From: Escarpia spicata
Lineage: Eukaryota > Annelida > Polychaeta > Sabellida > Siboglinidae
Reading direction: 5' to 3'
Length of the DNA stretch: 64,000 nucleotides
NCBI GenBank assembly: GCA_963995525.1
Contig: OZ023216.1
Coordinates: 34,085,774-34,149,773 of the forward strand
Below the pieces are notes generated by a model, which was not told the origin of the DNA, did no database searches, and worked only from the letters and a program-made list of their open reading frames with translations. A program made the position numbers and the translations under genes. Below are positions 28,601 to 41,000 of this stretch, in pieces (position 1 is the stretch's first letter; every line of letters begins with the position of its first letter).

Positions 28601-31600
28601 GCTGCATTGTTCGTCCACGCATCCACAAACACTGCCACCTAATGGGCAAATAACAATTACATATAAATGCAGCAAACTTATAGATTAATTTCAATTTTAA
28701 TTCAAAACTATGTTAATTATCATTATGGATGTTATCATTAAGAAACCGTTATCTTATCTTCTAATTTATTAGTAAAAAATACAGATAAAATAGTTTGTTG
28801 AACATAAATAAATTATCTTGTACGTGCTAGAATTGGAATGGTGGCCATAAGGCAAGTGATGAATAAGTTTATTTTACACTGTACACACATTATTATACAT
28901 TTCAACCAATATTAAGAAAAAACTTGGACACAAGTGAAACAGGAAAGAAACATCTGACTTACATGAAGTGTTTCTTCCCCCATCAAAAAGAATCCCTGAT
29001 TATAATGTAAGTACCTACTATTGAACCTCTACATCAGTCGGTCAGATGTGATTTTTCAAATGTTACCTTGTCATCGTCGAAGCCAAGTTGTTGCAGCTGT
29101 TTGCTGAGGACTGCAGGTTTGGCAATGTGATATGCAGCCTACAAAGTACAATAAAAAGGTTTCACTATAAATGGAGTGGAGCTCAGTGGTGCAGTGGCTA
29201 GAGCTTTGGACTCTCAACTGAGAGAACCCGGGTTCGAATCCTGTGTTGCGGTGTCGAACCTTGGGCAAGTTCAGTCACTCTACGTTGCTGAAAGTTCACT
29301 CAGTTATACGAATGAGTGCCAGGCTATAGACAGTGGTGGATATTTGTGTATGAATAGTCTTTGTGCTTCCCAGAGAAGTCGAAAAGATGGTATTTGATGG
29401 AACAGATCTGCCAGGGAGTAAAGTGTATAGCACTTTGAGCAGTCCTGAGAATTGGATACTGCGCTATATAAGAACTTACCTTTATTTTACTTTTAACTTT
29501 AAATAAGTCTTGAAGGCATCAACATTATATAACTTGTAAAAACAACAGTATTTTCTAATTGGACATACTACTTTGCTCACCCTTTTATACAGTATATTTA
29601 AAGTTATAAATGTAAAATATTCAAAAAATATATAATATTGAAACAAATTTATCAATATATTTTATGATTATACTGTAAATATCATCCCTTTCTTGTGAAT
29701 AGTCACACTTTGACTTACCGGTAGTCAGTAAACCCTGTACCAGGTTACAGAAAAAATCCACTTATTTATATAAGGCTGTCAGTTATGAATTTTCTATAAT
29801 AAAATTACAGTACAATTATTTGTTATTATTTTGTTAAAATACATTTTGGATCATAGATTTAATGATTAGTGCCCCAAAATATATCAAGTCTTCAAAGTAA
29901 ATGAGGCAGATGCTGTGATTCAATACAATGAACACTGCTCTAACCAAACATTTAACATTTGTACTTAACTAAATTAGTAATGTAATATTTTTGTATGTTT
30001 TATTAATAAGCAACTTATTGAAATTGAAATTCTTGTATCAGGATAACATTACAGCATTGGTTTCTAATGAGAATAAAATAATGAAAAATAATAACTTAGC
30101 TTTGGAAAGAGAAATACCTGCTGCAGAATAAACTCGCAAGTCTCTATAACAAGCTGCAGATGTTGGGATGGAAGTGAAAGAGCTGATTCCAGCTTCTCCT
30201 CCTCCACTTCTGTGAATGTCCTCTCACCCTGGATACAAGGACAATGGAGGTGACATAAGACAATGGAGGTGGTGTAAGACAATGGAGGTGATGTAAGACA
30301 ATAGAGGTGATGTAAGACAATGGAGGTAATGTAAGACAATGGTGATGATGTAAGACAATGGTGGTGATGTAAGGCAATGGAGGTGGTGTAAGACAATGGA
30401 GGTAATGTAAGACAATGGTGGTGCTGTAAGGCAATGGAGGTGGTGTAAGACAATGGAGGGAATGTAAGACAATGGAGGTGATGTAAGACAATGGAAGGTA
30501 TGTAAGACAAATGGAGGGGATGTAAGACAATGGTGGTGATGTAAGACAATGGTGGTGATGTAAGACAATGGTGGTGATGTAAGATAATGGAGGTGATGTA
30601 AGACAATGGTGGTGATGTAAGACAATGGTGGTGATGTACGACAATGGAGGTAATGTAAGACAATGGAGGTGATGTAAGACAGTGGTGGTGATGTAAGACA
30701 ATGGTGGTGATGTAAGGCAATGGAGATAATGTCAGACAATGGAGGTAATGTCAGACAATGGAAGGTATGTAAGACAATGGAGGTGATGTAAGACAATGGA
30801 GGGGATGTAAGACAAATGGAAGGGATGTAAGACAATGGTGGTGATGTAAGATAATGGAGGTAATGTAAGACAATGTTGGTGATGTAAGACAATGGTGGTA
30901 ATGTAAGACAATGGTGGTGATGTAAGACAATGGAGGTGATGTAAGACAATGGAGGGGATGTAAGACAAATGGAGGGATGTAAGACAATGGTGGTGATGTA
31001 AGATAATGGAGGTAATGTAAGACAATGGTGGTGATGTAAGACAATGGTGGTGGAAACTAATGTGAGGATCTTGTCAAGAAAGTTCTAGTAAATAATGATA
31101 TAAAAACTGAAGTATTTTATTTTTATATGAATTAATTGTATTCATAATGTACAACTACTTTCACGAACGTTAATACATCATTTAACTGTCACTGTGAGCA
31201 TATGCTTTGTATGTATTAGTAATTTAGTATTCCAATGCCTAATGTTGTGTGTGAGTGTAGTTACACAAGTATTTAGACAGACGAATGACAGAGACATGCA
31301 TGGCGTTCACTATCATTTATTTGACCCTCAATCAGGTCATACCTAACTGGAAGTGCCAGTTGCACTGTCCCCAGTGCAGCAAAGCCTTGCTGGCAGTTAT
31401 GCTACTACTACTTGATGTATTTGTATGTACATAAAAACAGCATCATACATGAATTATTAGATGGTTATTTGAAACACAAACCTTGATGTGAAGCTTTTGC
31501 AGTATTCTGGATATGAGAAGAGGAAACTTGGCACAATCTAATCCATTAATGAGAACCACTGCTTTCTTTAAACTGAAACAACCACATCAGTGATCACATT

Positions 31601-34539
31601 AGGAGTGGCAGCATGCCTGTCTTGTGCCTTGACAGCACTACATGCATGCTACATCCATAACTATTCTTAAATTTTATTTAACATATTGAGTATATAAATT
31701 ATATGACTACCATTAGATATAGGTATATAAATGATAACAAAATAGTCAAGCTTGTTCTGGTTGTGTTGACTGTTGGTCTTGTTGTTTTCTTTAAAAATAC
31801 TTCAATAAAGTATACATATATATATATTTGTGCCCTCTCCAGTCTAACCACAGTGAGAAATGGCCTTTCTATTTTTTCTGGAAACAGTGTCAGTGACAAT
31901 TGAGCCACACTGCAGAATGTACAGTGCCAATGTGTCTGCAAGTGTATTTTTTTATGTGACACCGGAACGAAAGTGAGTGATACTGAAATATTGGTCCACT
32001 TGATTTCTGCTGTAGGCAATCATAATAATTTTAGAATGCAGACCATGTACACAAATATCCACCACTGTCTATAGCCAGGTACTCATTCTTACAGCTGAGT
32101 CAACTGGAGCAACATAGAGTGAATGAACTTGCCCAAGGTTTGACAGGGCAGCACAGGATTCGAACCTGGGTTCTCTCGGTCGAGAGTCTGAAGCTCTAGC
32201 TACTGCACTACTGCGCTCCACAACGAATCAAACAGTGATGATTTTGAACACGACACAGCAGAAACCGAGTGCTTCCGTTTGGCACGTGATGTGATATCGT
32301 CTTTTGAATATTGTATTTCACTAAAAACAATTCATTTGACACTTTATGTGCATGCCATTGATGAAATGAGTGATTCTAATTAATAATATCGATATGTTGT
32401 AGAATGATTTCTAAAATTGTTGGTGAAAACTGCATATTATGATTGCATACAGCAGAAACTGAGTGGACCAGTATATACTAGATGTCCCCAATTTTGCCAA
32501 ACACAACAAGAAAACAACATTTTAACAAAAAACACGAACAAACTTTTCCATATGATATTCATATTCTAAATCTCTACTACATATCTAATCACATTTGTGC
32601 AAACATATTTTTTGAAAACTTATTTTGAGTGTAGTAATTACACTTTTAAAATGACAAAATTATGTTTCTGCGAAGATACGCTAGTGCAAATAGTCACATT
32701 ATGTGCGGTAATAACTAGGTACATAGCGTTGGTTTTTATTTCTGTAACTTATCATGCAAATGTTCCATGTTGAATTATTAATTACAGTAAAACCTGTCCA
32801 TAACGGTCATCATTGGGACCGCGCAAAATTACCGTTATAGACGGGTTGCCGTTATGGAGTTTCATGACTTGGATACTCACTAGATGGAGCCACAGTATTA
32901 TAAATGGCTACGTTGACATTCACTAGTTGGTACTGTCGTGAACACTACAAATCTAGAGTTAACAGTAATAATACACTACCACTATTTAATTGTGGTTCTT
33001 TTTTCACAAATAATCGGTGATATAGACAGCTCGTTACGTGTGTGAAAGAAGCTTTCCATATCGTTATGTTACACTGCCAGGTCTAGCTCAGCCAATTCGG
33101 TGTCAATTGGATGTGGGCCATGGTGAAATCAATCACGCCCTGCATGTAAAGACAAACAGAAACAGCTTTGATGTCCAAAAGGAAACACGAGGGTGTGAAC
33201 GTTGGCCCAGATTTGATCAGGGGATTTTCAATACAATTTGAGCTACAAGACATTGTAATATTTACCTAGGCAGTCTCTCCAGCTACTCCAAGCCACCTAG
33301 ATAAATATTATAACGGCCCACTTCATCTGTAGCTACATGTTCATGTCTTCTCTTAGCTCACTTTGGACATGTATCAAAGCTGATTCTAGTCCTCTTTGCT
33401 GGAGTAAAGGAGCCACATAGCGGATGCAACAAGCAATTTGATAGTCCCGCGTACACGCGATGACACCAAAGCGATGACGTTTTATTCAGGGAAGTGATGG
33501 ATCCTCTTTGAACTGACTGTTATACGCAATAGACAGGTTACCATTATGGACAGGTAGTGGGCAGTGCAAACTAATAGGAAGTCATTCGGGACTTTCAAAA
33601 GTGACTTATATCCAGGTTATCGTTATGGACAGGTGGCCGCTAAGACAGGTTTTACTGTACATATATTTTACCAACTTCATTATTCATAGCCGAGTTTGTC
33701 AAAAACAACTATTTCTTCAGCAACGTCTTCCCACGGAGCGCTCCCTTCACTGCGCCTCGGTTTCGCTTTTTCAATGGTAAATATAAGCGGCTAGCGCAAG
33801 ATGTTAGTACAGCGATTTTTTTATGTATACAACTATAGTACTCATACTCATCCTTGCACGTGAGGGGTCACTGCTGCCGATTACATCAGTGCCAGCCAGC
33901 AGTACCCCCTGGCTGATCGCTTTGCGAAACTCTGAATTTAAGCTCAGCCTATGAAATCGCTCACTAGATCAGTGGTTGACGGCAGGTCAGGTGGTCATAA
34001 TAAAACTAATTTCAACCAACTGTGGCTCGTGGTGTTAATGGGCGAACAGGTCATTATATATTGGGATTCCCAGAGGCAGAAGTCGTTTATCCGTCTTCAA
34101 ATTGGGGCGGGTATTTGCGCTGCTGTTCTCACGAGTGACGCAGTCGCGGCTGGCGAATTCAGTTAGTAGTTTGACTCAGATAACTTCCGCATTTCGCGTA
34201 GGAGATCTGCCCGGGCAAGTTTTGCATGACAAACAGCCCTGGCTTGCGAGTATGCTCATACTGTGACTGTCAGTGACAGTGAGTGTGTGTGTCACTGTGT
34301 CTGTGTCACTCAGTGTGACACTGTGACTGTGTGAGTGTGTCGCAGTGTGTGGCAGTGCCAGACAGAATGAGAATGGGCACCAGATCCAGGGCAGTGTCAG
34401 TGATCATATTATTCCCATTCATGAACCACCGTGATCACTAGCATCAATCGCCAACAAATGTCTTGCTTTCGACATTAACTAAAGTGGCTGAATAACGTAA
34501 TCAAACATACTTAGCAGTTTCCGTAAACATCAACGCCAT
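25590..34539 (-). CDS. COMMD10: COMM domain-containing protein 10, 8 exons, 198 aa
   Basis: Exons in reading order: 34539-34511, 31572-31482, 30228-30118, 29138-29067, 28638-28555, 27851-27741, 26022-25963 and 25628-25590. They total 597 bp, all GT-AG and in phase. The N-terminal helical part includes [12 protein letters not shown] and ISRILQKLH, which line up with human COMMD10 (about 202 aa) as I remember it. The COMM domain spans about residues 130-198 and includes [27 protein letters not shown] and [12 protein letters not shown] at the C-terminus. COMMD10 forms a hetero-decameric ring with other COMMD proteins and CCDC22/CCDC93 in the Commander complex, which recycles membrane cargo from endosomes. 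It shares a divergent promoter region with GPN2. Confidence 0.95.
25963..26022 (-). CDS. COMMD10: COMMD10 exon 7
   Basis: Acceptor TTCATAG, donor CCAG|GTTGGT, 20 codons including [14 protein letters not shown], phase 0 to 0. Confidence 0.93.
26138..26425. repeat. Minisatellite, unit about 22-23 bp (COMMD10 intron 6)
   Basis: Repeats of CACTACTCACACACCCACCA followed by CCT, with length variants that contain ACATTCACTAC. The His/Thr-rich ORFs across it are artefacts. It begins about 115 bp upstream (minus-strand sense) of the exon 7 acceptor. Confidence 0.9.
27412..27590 (+). repeat. Family D repeat, copy 2 (COMMD10 intron 6)
   Basis: It shares blocks with 10086-10245 (see that entry). It is followed by TACATA-rich simple sequence. 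Confidence 0.6.
27741..27851 (-). CDS. COMMD10: COMMD10 exon 6
   Basis: Acceptor TGTGACAG, donor ACACAG|GTAACT, phase 0 to 0. It encodes [15 protein letters not shown] and following residues, the start of the COMM domain with its conserved Trp. Confidence 0.95.
28555..28638 (-). CDS. COMMD10: COMMD10 exon 5
   Basis: Acceptor GCCCATTAG, donor AACAG|GTCAGA, 28 codons starting [14 protein letters not shown], phase 0 to 0. Confidence 0.9.
29067..29138 (-). CDS. COMMD10: COMMD10 exon 4
   Basis: Acceptor TACTTTGTAG, donor ACAAG|GTAACA, 24 codons starting [16 protein letters not shown], phase 0 to 0. A SINE lies 34 bp upstream of its acceptor. Confidence 0.93.
29172..29486 (+). mobile_element. tRNA-derived SINE, family 1 (COMMD10 intron 3)
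   Basis: A box GTGGTGCAGTGGC-like, B box GGTTCGAATCC, and tail GCGCTATATAAGAACTTACC. It matches 7536-7866 along its length. Confidence 0.8.
30118..30228 (-). CDS. COMMD10: COMMD10 exon 3
   Basis: Acceptor TTGTATCCAG, donor CAGCAG|GTATTT, 37 codons starting [17 protein letters not shown], phase 0 to 0. A 19-bp minisatellite begins about 10 bp upstream of its acceptor. Confidence 0.93.
30238..31049. repeat. 19-bp minisatellite, about 43 copies (COMMD10 intron 2)
   Basis: The unit is GACAATGGTGGTGATGTAA with GGAGGT, GGAGGGGAT and GGTAAT variants. The Leu/His/Ser/Pro ORFs on the minus strand (up to 241 aa) repeat every 19 residues, three units of 19 bp, and are artefacts. Confidence 0.95.
31482..31572 (-). 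CDS. COMMD10: COMMD10 exon 2
   Basis: Acceptor TTGTTTCAG, donor TCAAG|GTTTGT, phase 2 in, 0 out. It encodes [17 protein letters not shown] and continues to LQKLHIK. Confidence 0.95.
32040..32223 (-). mobile_element. tRNA-derived SINE, family 1, 5' part (COMMD10 intron 1)
   Basis: On the minus strand it reads GTAGTGCAGTAGCTAGAGC then GGTTCGAATCC and GGTACTCAT... The 3' tail is missing. Confidence 0.75.
32785..33657. mobile_element. Pogo-like TIR element, 873 bp (COMMD10 intron 1)
   Basis: The left end is CAGTAAAACCTGTCCATAAC and the right end, reversed, is CAGTAAAACCTGTCTTAGCG, flanked by TA on both sides. It is related to 12442-13195 in inverse. No transposase recognised. Confidence 0.8.
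33868..34260 (+). repeat. Family C repeat, copy 2 (COMMD10 intron 1)
   Basis: It matches 15505-15955 (GATTACATCAGTGCCAGCC, ATTGGGATTCCCAGA, GGGCGGGTATTTGC). It is followed by GTGACTGTCAGTGACAG-like low-complexity sequence at 34262-34345. Confidence 0.65.
34511..34539 (-). CDS. COMMD10: COMMD10 exon 1 (initial)
   Basis: ATG at 34539-34537 starts MALMFTETA and splits the next codon at donor AA|GTATGT. Joined to exon 2 it gives Asn at residue 10 and continues LKKAV, with the right spacing to the family N-terminus. Confidence 0.85.
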
Positions 34540-34811
34540 TTCCACGCCCCTCGTCAATTCATTGCTAAAATATGATTGGATGAAATTGTACATTTAGTGC
34601 GTGACTAATGTATGGCGTCCAACGAACTGATCAGTGGTGCATCGACGTATTTTGTAAACGGCTTTGTCAATCATGTTTTAATTATGCCTTATGTTTCTTC
34701 GTGCATGGTTTGCAATTAAAGATTGACACCTCATATTGAAATATACTGACGCGATTTTGATGTTGCAAGTTGACGTGTTATAAACGCGTTGTTGTATTAT
34801 CGCTCGCACAG

Positions 34812-34847
<36 letters not shown>

Positions 34848-34936
34848 ACAGTAACATTGCGTTACGTAAGAAACCAAATAGAAACAAGTCGGGATCCTTC
34901 CGAGTTTGTATATCAATCTCGGTGACATCAACAACC
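34540..34936. promoter_or_regulatory. Divergent COMMD10/GPN2 promoter region
   Basis: 397 bp separate the two start codons, which must hold both transcription starts and both 5' UTRs. No convincing TATA box is seen. An (AC)n run at 34813-34845 lies about 90 bp before the GPN2 ATG. Shared control is inference. Confidence 0.6.
34813..34845. repeat. (AC)n microsatellite in the GPN2 5' region
   Basis: 33 bp of pure AC between the COMMD10 and GPN2 start codons. Confidence 0.95.
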
Positions 34937-35015
34937 ATGTTTGGTCAAGTTGTGATCGGTCCACCAGGATCAGGAAAAACAACATATTGTAAAGCAATGC
35001 ATGAGTTTTTGACAG
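34937..35015 (+). CDS. GPN2: GPN2 exon 1 (initial)
   Basis: 26 codons plus one base, [17 protein letters not shown], donor GACAG|GTCAGT. Confidence 0.95.
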
Positions 35016-38000
35016 GTCAGTATCAATTGTCATACTCCTTACCTTAGCCTTAGGCTTTGTTAGTTTTTGATAATAACAAACTCACTGTTTATATTATATT
35101 GTGTACTATTTCTCCCTTATATATCATACTGCTGTGAAGTCTGGCTAATATGCAATGATACTTTTTATGTCATACTAATACATTATTTTATGATTTAGGT
35201 ATACACATACTTAAACTGACTGACATAATATAATTGAGAATTTCTATTGTAATGTTCAAAGCTAAAAATAAGATGTTGCCATATAACCTTCAAGAATTCT
35301 TTGCTACTAACCATGATTCAATGCATTTGACATGTCAAAGTAAAAAAAATGAAACGTGTATGCTCGCACAACTTTGAAATATATGTGTATATTGGTATGT
35401 GGGGTTAAATTATGGAACTCCAATGATGAAAAATAACCAGTTCAGATACAGTTAAAATACTAAAAACAAGACTAAAGCACTTGTTTATTAATAATTACCA
35501 TGCACCCAAGTAAAACGGAAGTGTTGAATATACGTATATGTATATATGTGTGTATATGTAATTATGTATGTGTATGTATGTATATATATATATATATATA
35601 TAGGTATGTATATATATATGTATATATGTATATATATAAATGTAACTGAAAAAATGAATGAGATTGCTTTCTAAAAATATATTTCTATGTTGTTACCAAT
35701 GTTGTGTTTAATATACTTGTACAAGTTATTGTCATGTTGGGGGAAGTGATTTATAAGTACAACACTTCTATCTATCTATATAAGTACAACACTTCTATAT
35801 ATTGCATATGCCTGGTAGCTCTCTTTGTATGCATTTTCCACTTGGAAATAAACAACCAATCAATCAATAAATCAATGTAAGTAGACCAGAAAAATAAATA
35901 GTTTCTGCTCTCTCCACATTTCTACATAGTGTAGTGGTGTTACTTGAATTGATCATAGTTAACAGAATAAGCTGTTTTGCAAAGAAACTGGATCAAATCT
36001 TCTAGTTCTAGTTGAGATCTAGTTCTTATGAGATCTCATTCAATTAGTCAGACTTTTTCAGAACATTAACGCCAAGCCGACCTTTCTGTGCTGGCACTGA
36101 GGGTGATCACTGCCAGGGTGCATGTCGTCCTCAGTCGTTCTTTTACATCCCAAATTGAGACGGGACCGACATTAATGTGATCTCCGAGTCACGATATATG
36201 CACAGTCCCCAATCTTGAGAGTCGGGTTTTTACACTGGTCAAATATATCATGCCTGCTTTGTCTGAGTTTTGAATTCGGAATGCTGGCATGCCAGGCAGA
36301 TGGATTAACCACTGCACTAGTGTGATCTCTTTATGAAAAGTATCAATATTTATTGTAAATCGCTAGCCATTATTTAATGCAAACAAACTGTTAGACAAGT
36401 TGCTTTAAGTGAAATACTTATAATTTGTTCAATAAAAAAACATGCTGCGACAAGTTTCCTTCCTATAACTATTCTGCGTTGAATGTGATATATTACTATT
36501 ACATTTGAAGCAATTACTGTTACTATTACATTTTTCATCGGAACTATTTATAGTACAATGCACGGTACCACAGAATATAACGATCATATTTAGTATATCT
36601 ACTAATTACACTGTCTATGGATAGAACATATTTTTCATTTTATATTCTAGTACTATATAGGAATGAAAGACAAAAGCAGTGTTGCTGTCACTTTACTTAA
36701 CTTGTTGAATTATAATCAGAATAATTAAAACATATGATACTGCATGACTGCTGCTTGGTGGACAGTTGATTATTGGCACAAGTACAAATACATAAGGATG
36801 TGTTTCACACCTCTGCTGTTTAGGCCTAGTAGTGTGCAGACAGCTACTAAACCCATATAGGCTTGTGTGAAAAAGATAGTTGGCATGAGAACCAACTTCA
36901 AAGAACTGTTGAATCACTTTAGCTATGCAGCTGTCACACTGTCCCAGTGTCTCCTGCTATATAAGCTCTCATAACCTCCAGGGTGAAACTGACTGAGGGC
37001 CATGATTCACTGGGGAGCAAACATAAAATGGTGAAACTAGTGGAATATTCTTTTCCTTGTAAATAATTAAATAACCAGACAATAATTAAATAAACACAAC
37101 TAAAATTGAACTTTAAAATGTCCAATAGTAATATAAAAGTAATAAACTATTCCATTGCTTTCTATTACTGTTACATTTTGTTTTTATTTAACTTATTACT
37201 ATTACTTCAATATTTGTAATCGTTACTATTACATATTACTATTACCTCAGGCCTGAGTCTCTTAGTGAATAATAAAAATAGATCCGACTAATGGCATATT
37301 TAACATAATATCCAGTAAGATTTCAAGGCTTATGCTAAGGGGTGACCAATGCATATTTGTTGTCAATGTCCAAAGTTGAACTTTCAATAGGTACCGTTGT
37401 TGATGATACAGATCTTTCAAAATTACCTGGAACATAAATTCAGTCTACTTCAATGTTTAATTATGAACAAATTTCATATAACTAACATAATTGTAGCTTA
37501 AGATATGTACTCTTAATTGTTACTTTAATTTGTAATGTGTTTTAAAGAATGTTTCTTGTAATTTGCAGGCATTGGACGAAAAGTTGCAATAATTAACCTG
37601 GACCCAGCCAACGATATTCTTCCATACAAATGCGACATTGACATCTCTGATCTAATCACGCTATCAGACGTAATGGACTGCTTGAAGCTCGGACCCAACG
37701 GGGGCCTCATTTACTGCATGGAATATCTGGAAAAAAACTTTGACTGGCTGCTAGAAAAACTAAACCGACTCAAAGATCACTATCTGCTGTTTGACTGTCC
37801 TGGTCAGGTTGAATTGTACACACATCACAGCTCGGTGCGGAATATCTTTTCACGACTAACGAAGGCAAAACACCAGCTGGCAGCCGTGCATTTGGTGGAT
37901 TCACACTACTGCAGTGACCCGTCAAAGTTCATTGCTATCTTATTGACATCTCTCAGTACGATGCTTCAGGTTGAGCTTCCTCACATCAACATCCTCTCGA

Positions 38001-41000
38001 AGGCTGACCTCATCGAACGTTATGGAAGATTGCCCTTTAATCTGGACTTTTTTACCGAGGTCTTGGACATGACCTATTTAATTGACCTGCTGCAGGTAAA
38101 GTTTCATTTAAAATATGCTGGTTCAAATAACCTATCCATCATGTGGCTTGTTTCCTAGCAAAAGCTTTCTCAAGCCATCAAAAAATGGATGTCAAACATG
38201 AGGTGCTTTCATGCATTCCTTTGTATATTAATTTTTTTTCTTTATGACAAGAACATAAGGCAAAGTTTCTAAAATGACAGTTTTGCTGCGGGAATGTTTG
38301 ATGTATGAGATGTCAATGGTAGTGTATTTCACACATATATATATATATATGTCATAATGTTGATGTCCAATATCAGTTTAAATTACTTCCATCTGGCCTC
38401 AGCCCCCACCCTCTTCAGATGAAAGTGTATGATAATACACTGTAACAATACATCAACAGTATCGATCTGAGCATATAATATTGATATTCTATGCCAGGCT
38501 CTGACACCCCAAACGAAAGTAACTTGGTCTGACATTGGAAATCAACATCAATTGGACATGAGATAATCCCCAACTGTTGTCAACATTGGTGGCAAAGATA
38601 AAGCTTGACAGGAGTCACACACAAAATTTTAATTGTGAGGTATGCAATTCACAACATACTGGATACATAAATTGTATTATTATAGTACCATAAAGTATCT
38701 GTACATGTAGTAATTGTTTCACATTTACAAAGTATAATTGTTCTTATCATAAATAACGTTATACACAGAAAACATTTAAATGGTGACTAGTATAAACTGT
38801 ATAGATCCATCTTATTCCATATTTACATAATCCCAGGCGTATTTACGTAATAAAAATATTGCATATTACGGCAATTTTTAGCCCCAAATAGTGCACCAGT
38901 TTGTGCCAGTCTTCACTGCTGCGGCCATGCGTTGCTGTGCCAATGAGCAATGAACATTGCATGTTGATGCAGACTAGACTGTAGTTTAGACCTCAAAAGT
39001 GCACTTTTTTAAGACGCAATATTTGTATAATGTAAATATACCTGGGATGATGTTGAATGATGGAATTAACTTACAGTGGTATCACATTTAGGCAAAAATA
39101 TATTCATAATGATGACATTGAGGTGGGCCCGGATTCTACACAAGTGCTTTTGGGTCAAAACGTTCAAATTAAGCAGAGTGGAAACATTATTAAATTTGAG
39201 TTATGTGTCACCATGTAGGATGATCCATTCTTTAAGAAGTTCAAGAGACTGAATGAAGCAATGGCTGGCATTGTGCAAGACTACAGTCTCGTGTCTTTTG
39301 TTGCACTCACAGTGAAGGTAAGATGATCGTTATTGCGTGTGTTTGACGGATATGGTGATCAGGATCAGACTCATCTAAATGGATTGTGGCTTGCATCCAC
39401 TGTTGCTTGGGCAATTTTGTTCAGTCCCAATTGCCTCAGTTCACTCAAATGTAAAGTTCTGTTTATTAATATGCTAACTCTTTGGAGTATTATAAGCATC
39501 TCTGAGATGCTGATGTCTGCTCACCTCTCTCTGTTCAATTGCTTCCTTGGTCCATTGGTCTCTGATCTACCAATTGGCGACGCATTTCAGAAAACACAAC
39601 AATGCATGGCTTTTCTAGAGGGCCTTTCTCCTCGATTTGAGGGGAGATCATCATCAGATCAATTACCAGATGGTGCACATGTATACGACTTTTTGTTTCT
39701 CCATGGCTGGGTACTATAAGATAGTATTAAATATCTGGGTATGTATCAGGTTTGTTAACAAATGTGTACCATTACATTCGAATGTGAATGCATAACTTTA
39801 TTCGAATGCATATTTCTATGATCACTTTCATATGCGAATGTTTGGAGGTCGCATTCGAATGCGAATGTTTGGTAGCCGCATTTGAATGCGAATGTTTGGT
39901 GGTTGCCTCTGAATGTGAATGTTTGTTTGTGTTACGCCTAGTGTAGGACTGTAGGCCTGTATAATATGTATATATATATAATAAAATATAAAAAAGCTTA
40001 ATGCTACATATTTTTAATAATTACATGCAAATTACAGACATGATATTTATTCACAAAACCTGTCTACAACTGTAGAGCAAAACATTGTCTATTGGCTACA
40101 GCTTAATGTGTCCCACTGGTCACAGAAGATTAGATGAGCATTACATAAGTTTCAATGTTACAACAGGTTGTTCACAGAAAATGAGCATTGCATTTAACGA
40201 ACATCAATTGCTCAAACGGTTTATCACGAATATGGGCACTTCCATATTTTTAGTTACTTTTTATGTTATAACTCCAGGGATGAAGCAGCTTCACCGGGCT
40301 TTTGTTTGCATTGGTAATCCTTGACTGACTAAACTTTGGAGGAATTATGGCTTCTTTTTTGGTAGCCTTGATGTTTACAAGCAGGTGATATTGGAACAGT
40401 GTGATTGCTGCCTGTCCAAAGGGATTCAATGGTCCTTTGAAGCTAAGTCCTCAGCCAAAACCCTTTTCACACCAGGCTAATGGGACAGGCCTCATTTACT
40501 GATTAATTGCTGGGTACTTCTTCTTCTTCTCTTCTTCCAGTAATCCACTAAAGTCATTACTGAAGACTTTGTGGATGGTGTGGTGTTTGTTGCGTGCGCC
40601 AGGTGTGCAGGTGTGCAGTGCTGGTTGTAACTGTTTATAAAATCATGTGCAAGTGCAAGTTGCAAAATGGTAGGTAATGTTTGACCAGCACTTCATCTTA
40701 TGATACCAACTTTAGTTAGTGGCTACCTGCACACTGCTGATCTTATGACTCCCAAAAGTGTGAAAAACATACTGATGTATTTGTGTTGAGTCAATCAGAC
40801 AGAGTGAGGTGACAGTGGCAAAGACTTGCTGTTTGTTGAAATCTACTCTGGCTCATTGTGTTACAAATAGATGGGGCGTACATTGAATATAATTTTTTTT
40901 TCAATTTTGTAGGCATCACAATAAATAACCATTTAAACTGGCAGAGTCATACAAACAAAACAGCAAATAAAATATCTAAAACAATAAGCATACTAAATAA

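Noticed and set aside
30064..31044. Minus-strand Leu/His/Ser/Pro repeat ORFs up to 241 aa
   Set aside because: They are produced by the 19-bp minisatellite in COMMD10 intron 2. Only the segment 30118-30228 is a real exon.
34262..34345. Regulatory motif array in GTGACTGTCAGTGACAG-like sequence
   Set aside because: Low-complexity GTGACA/GTGTGT sequence in COMMD10 intron 1. No specific site could be defined.
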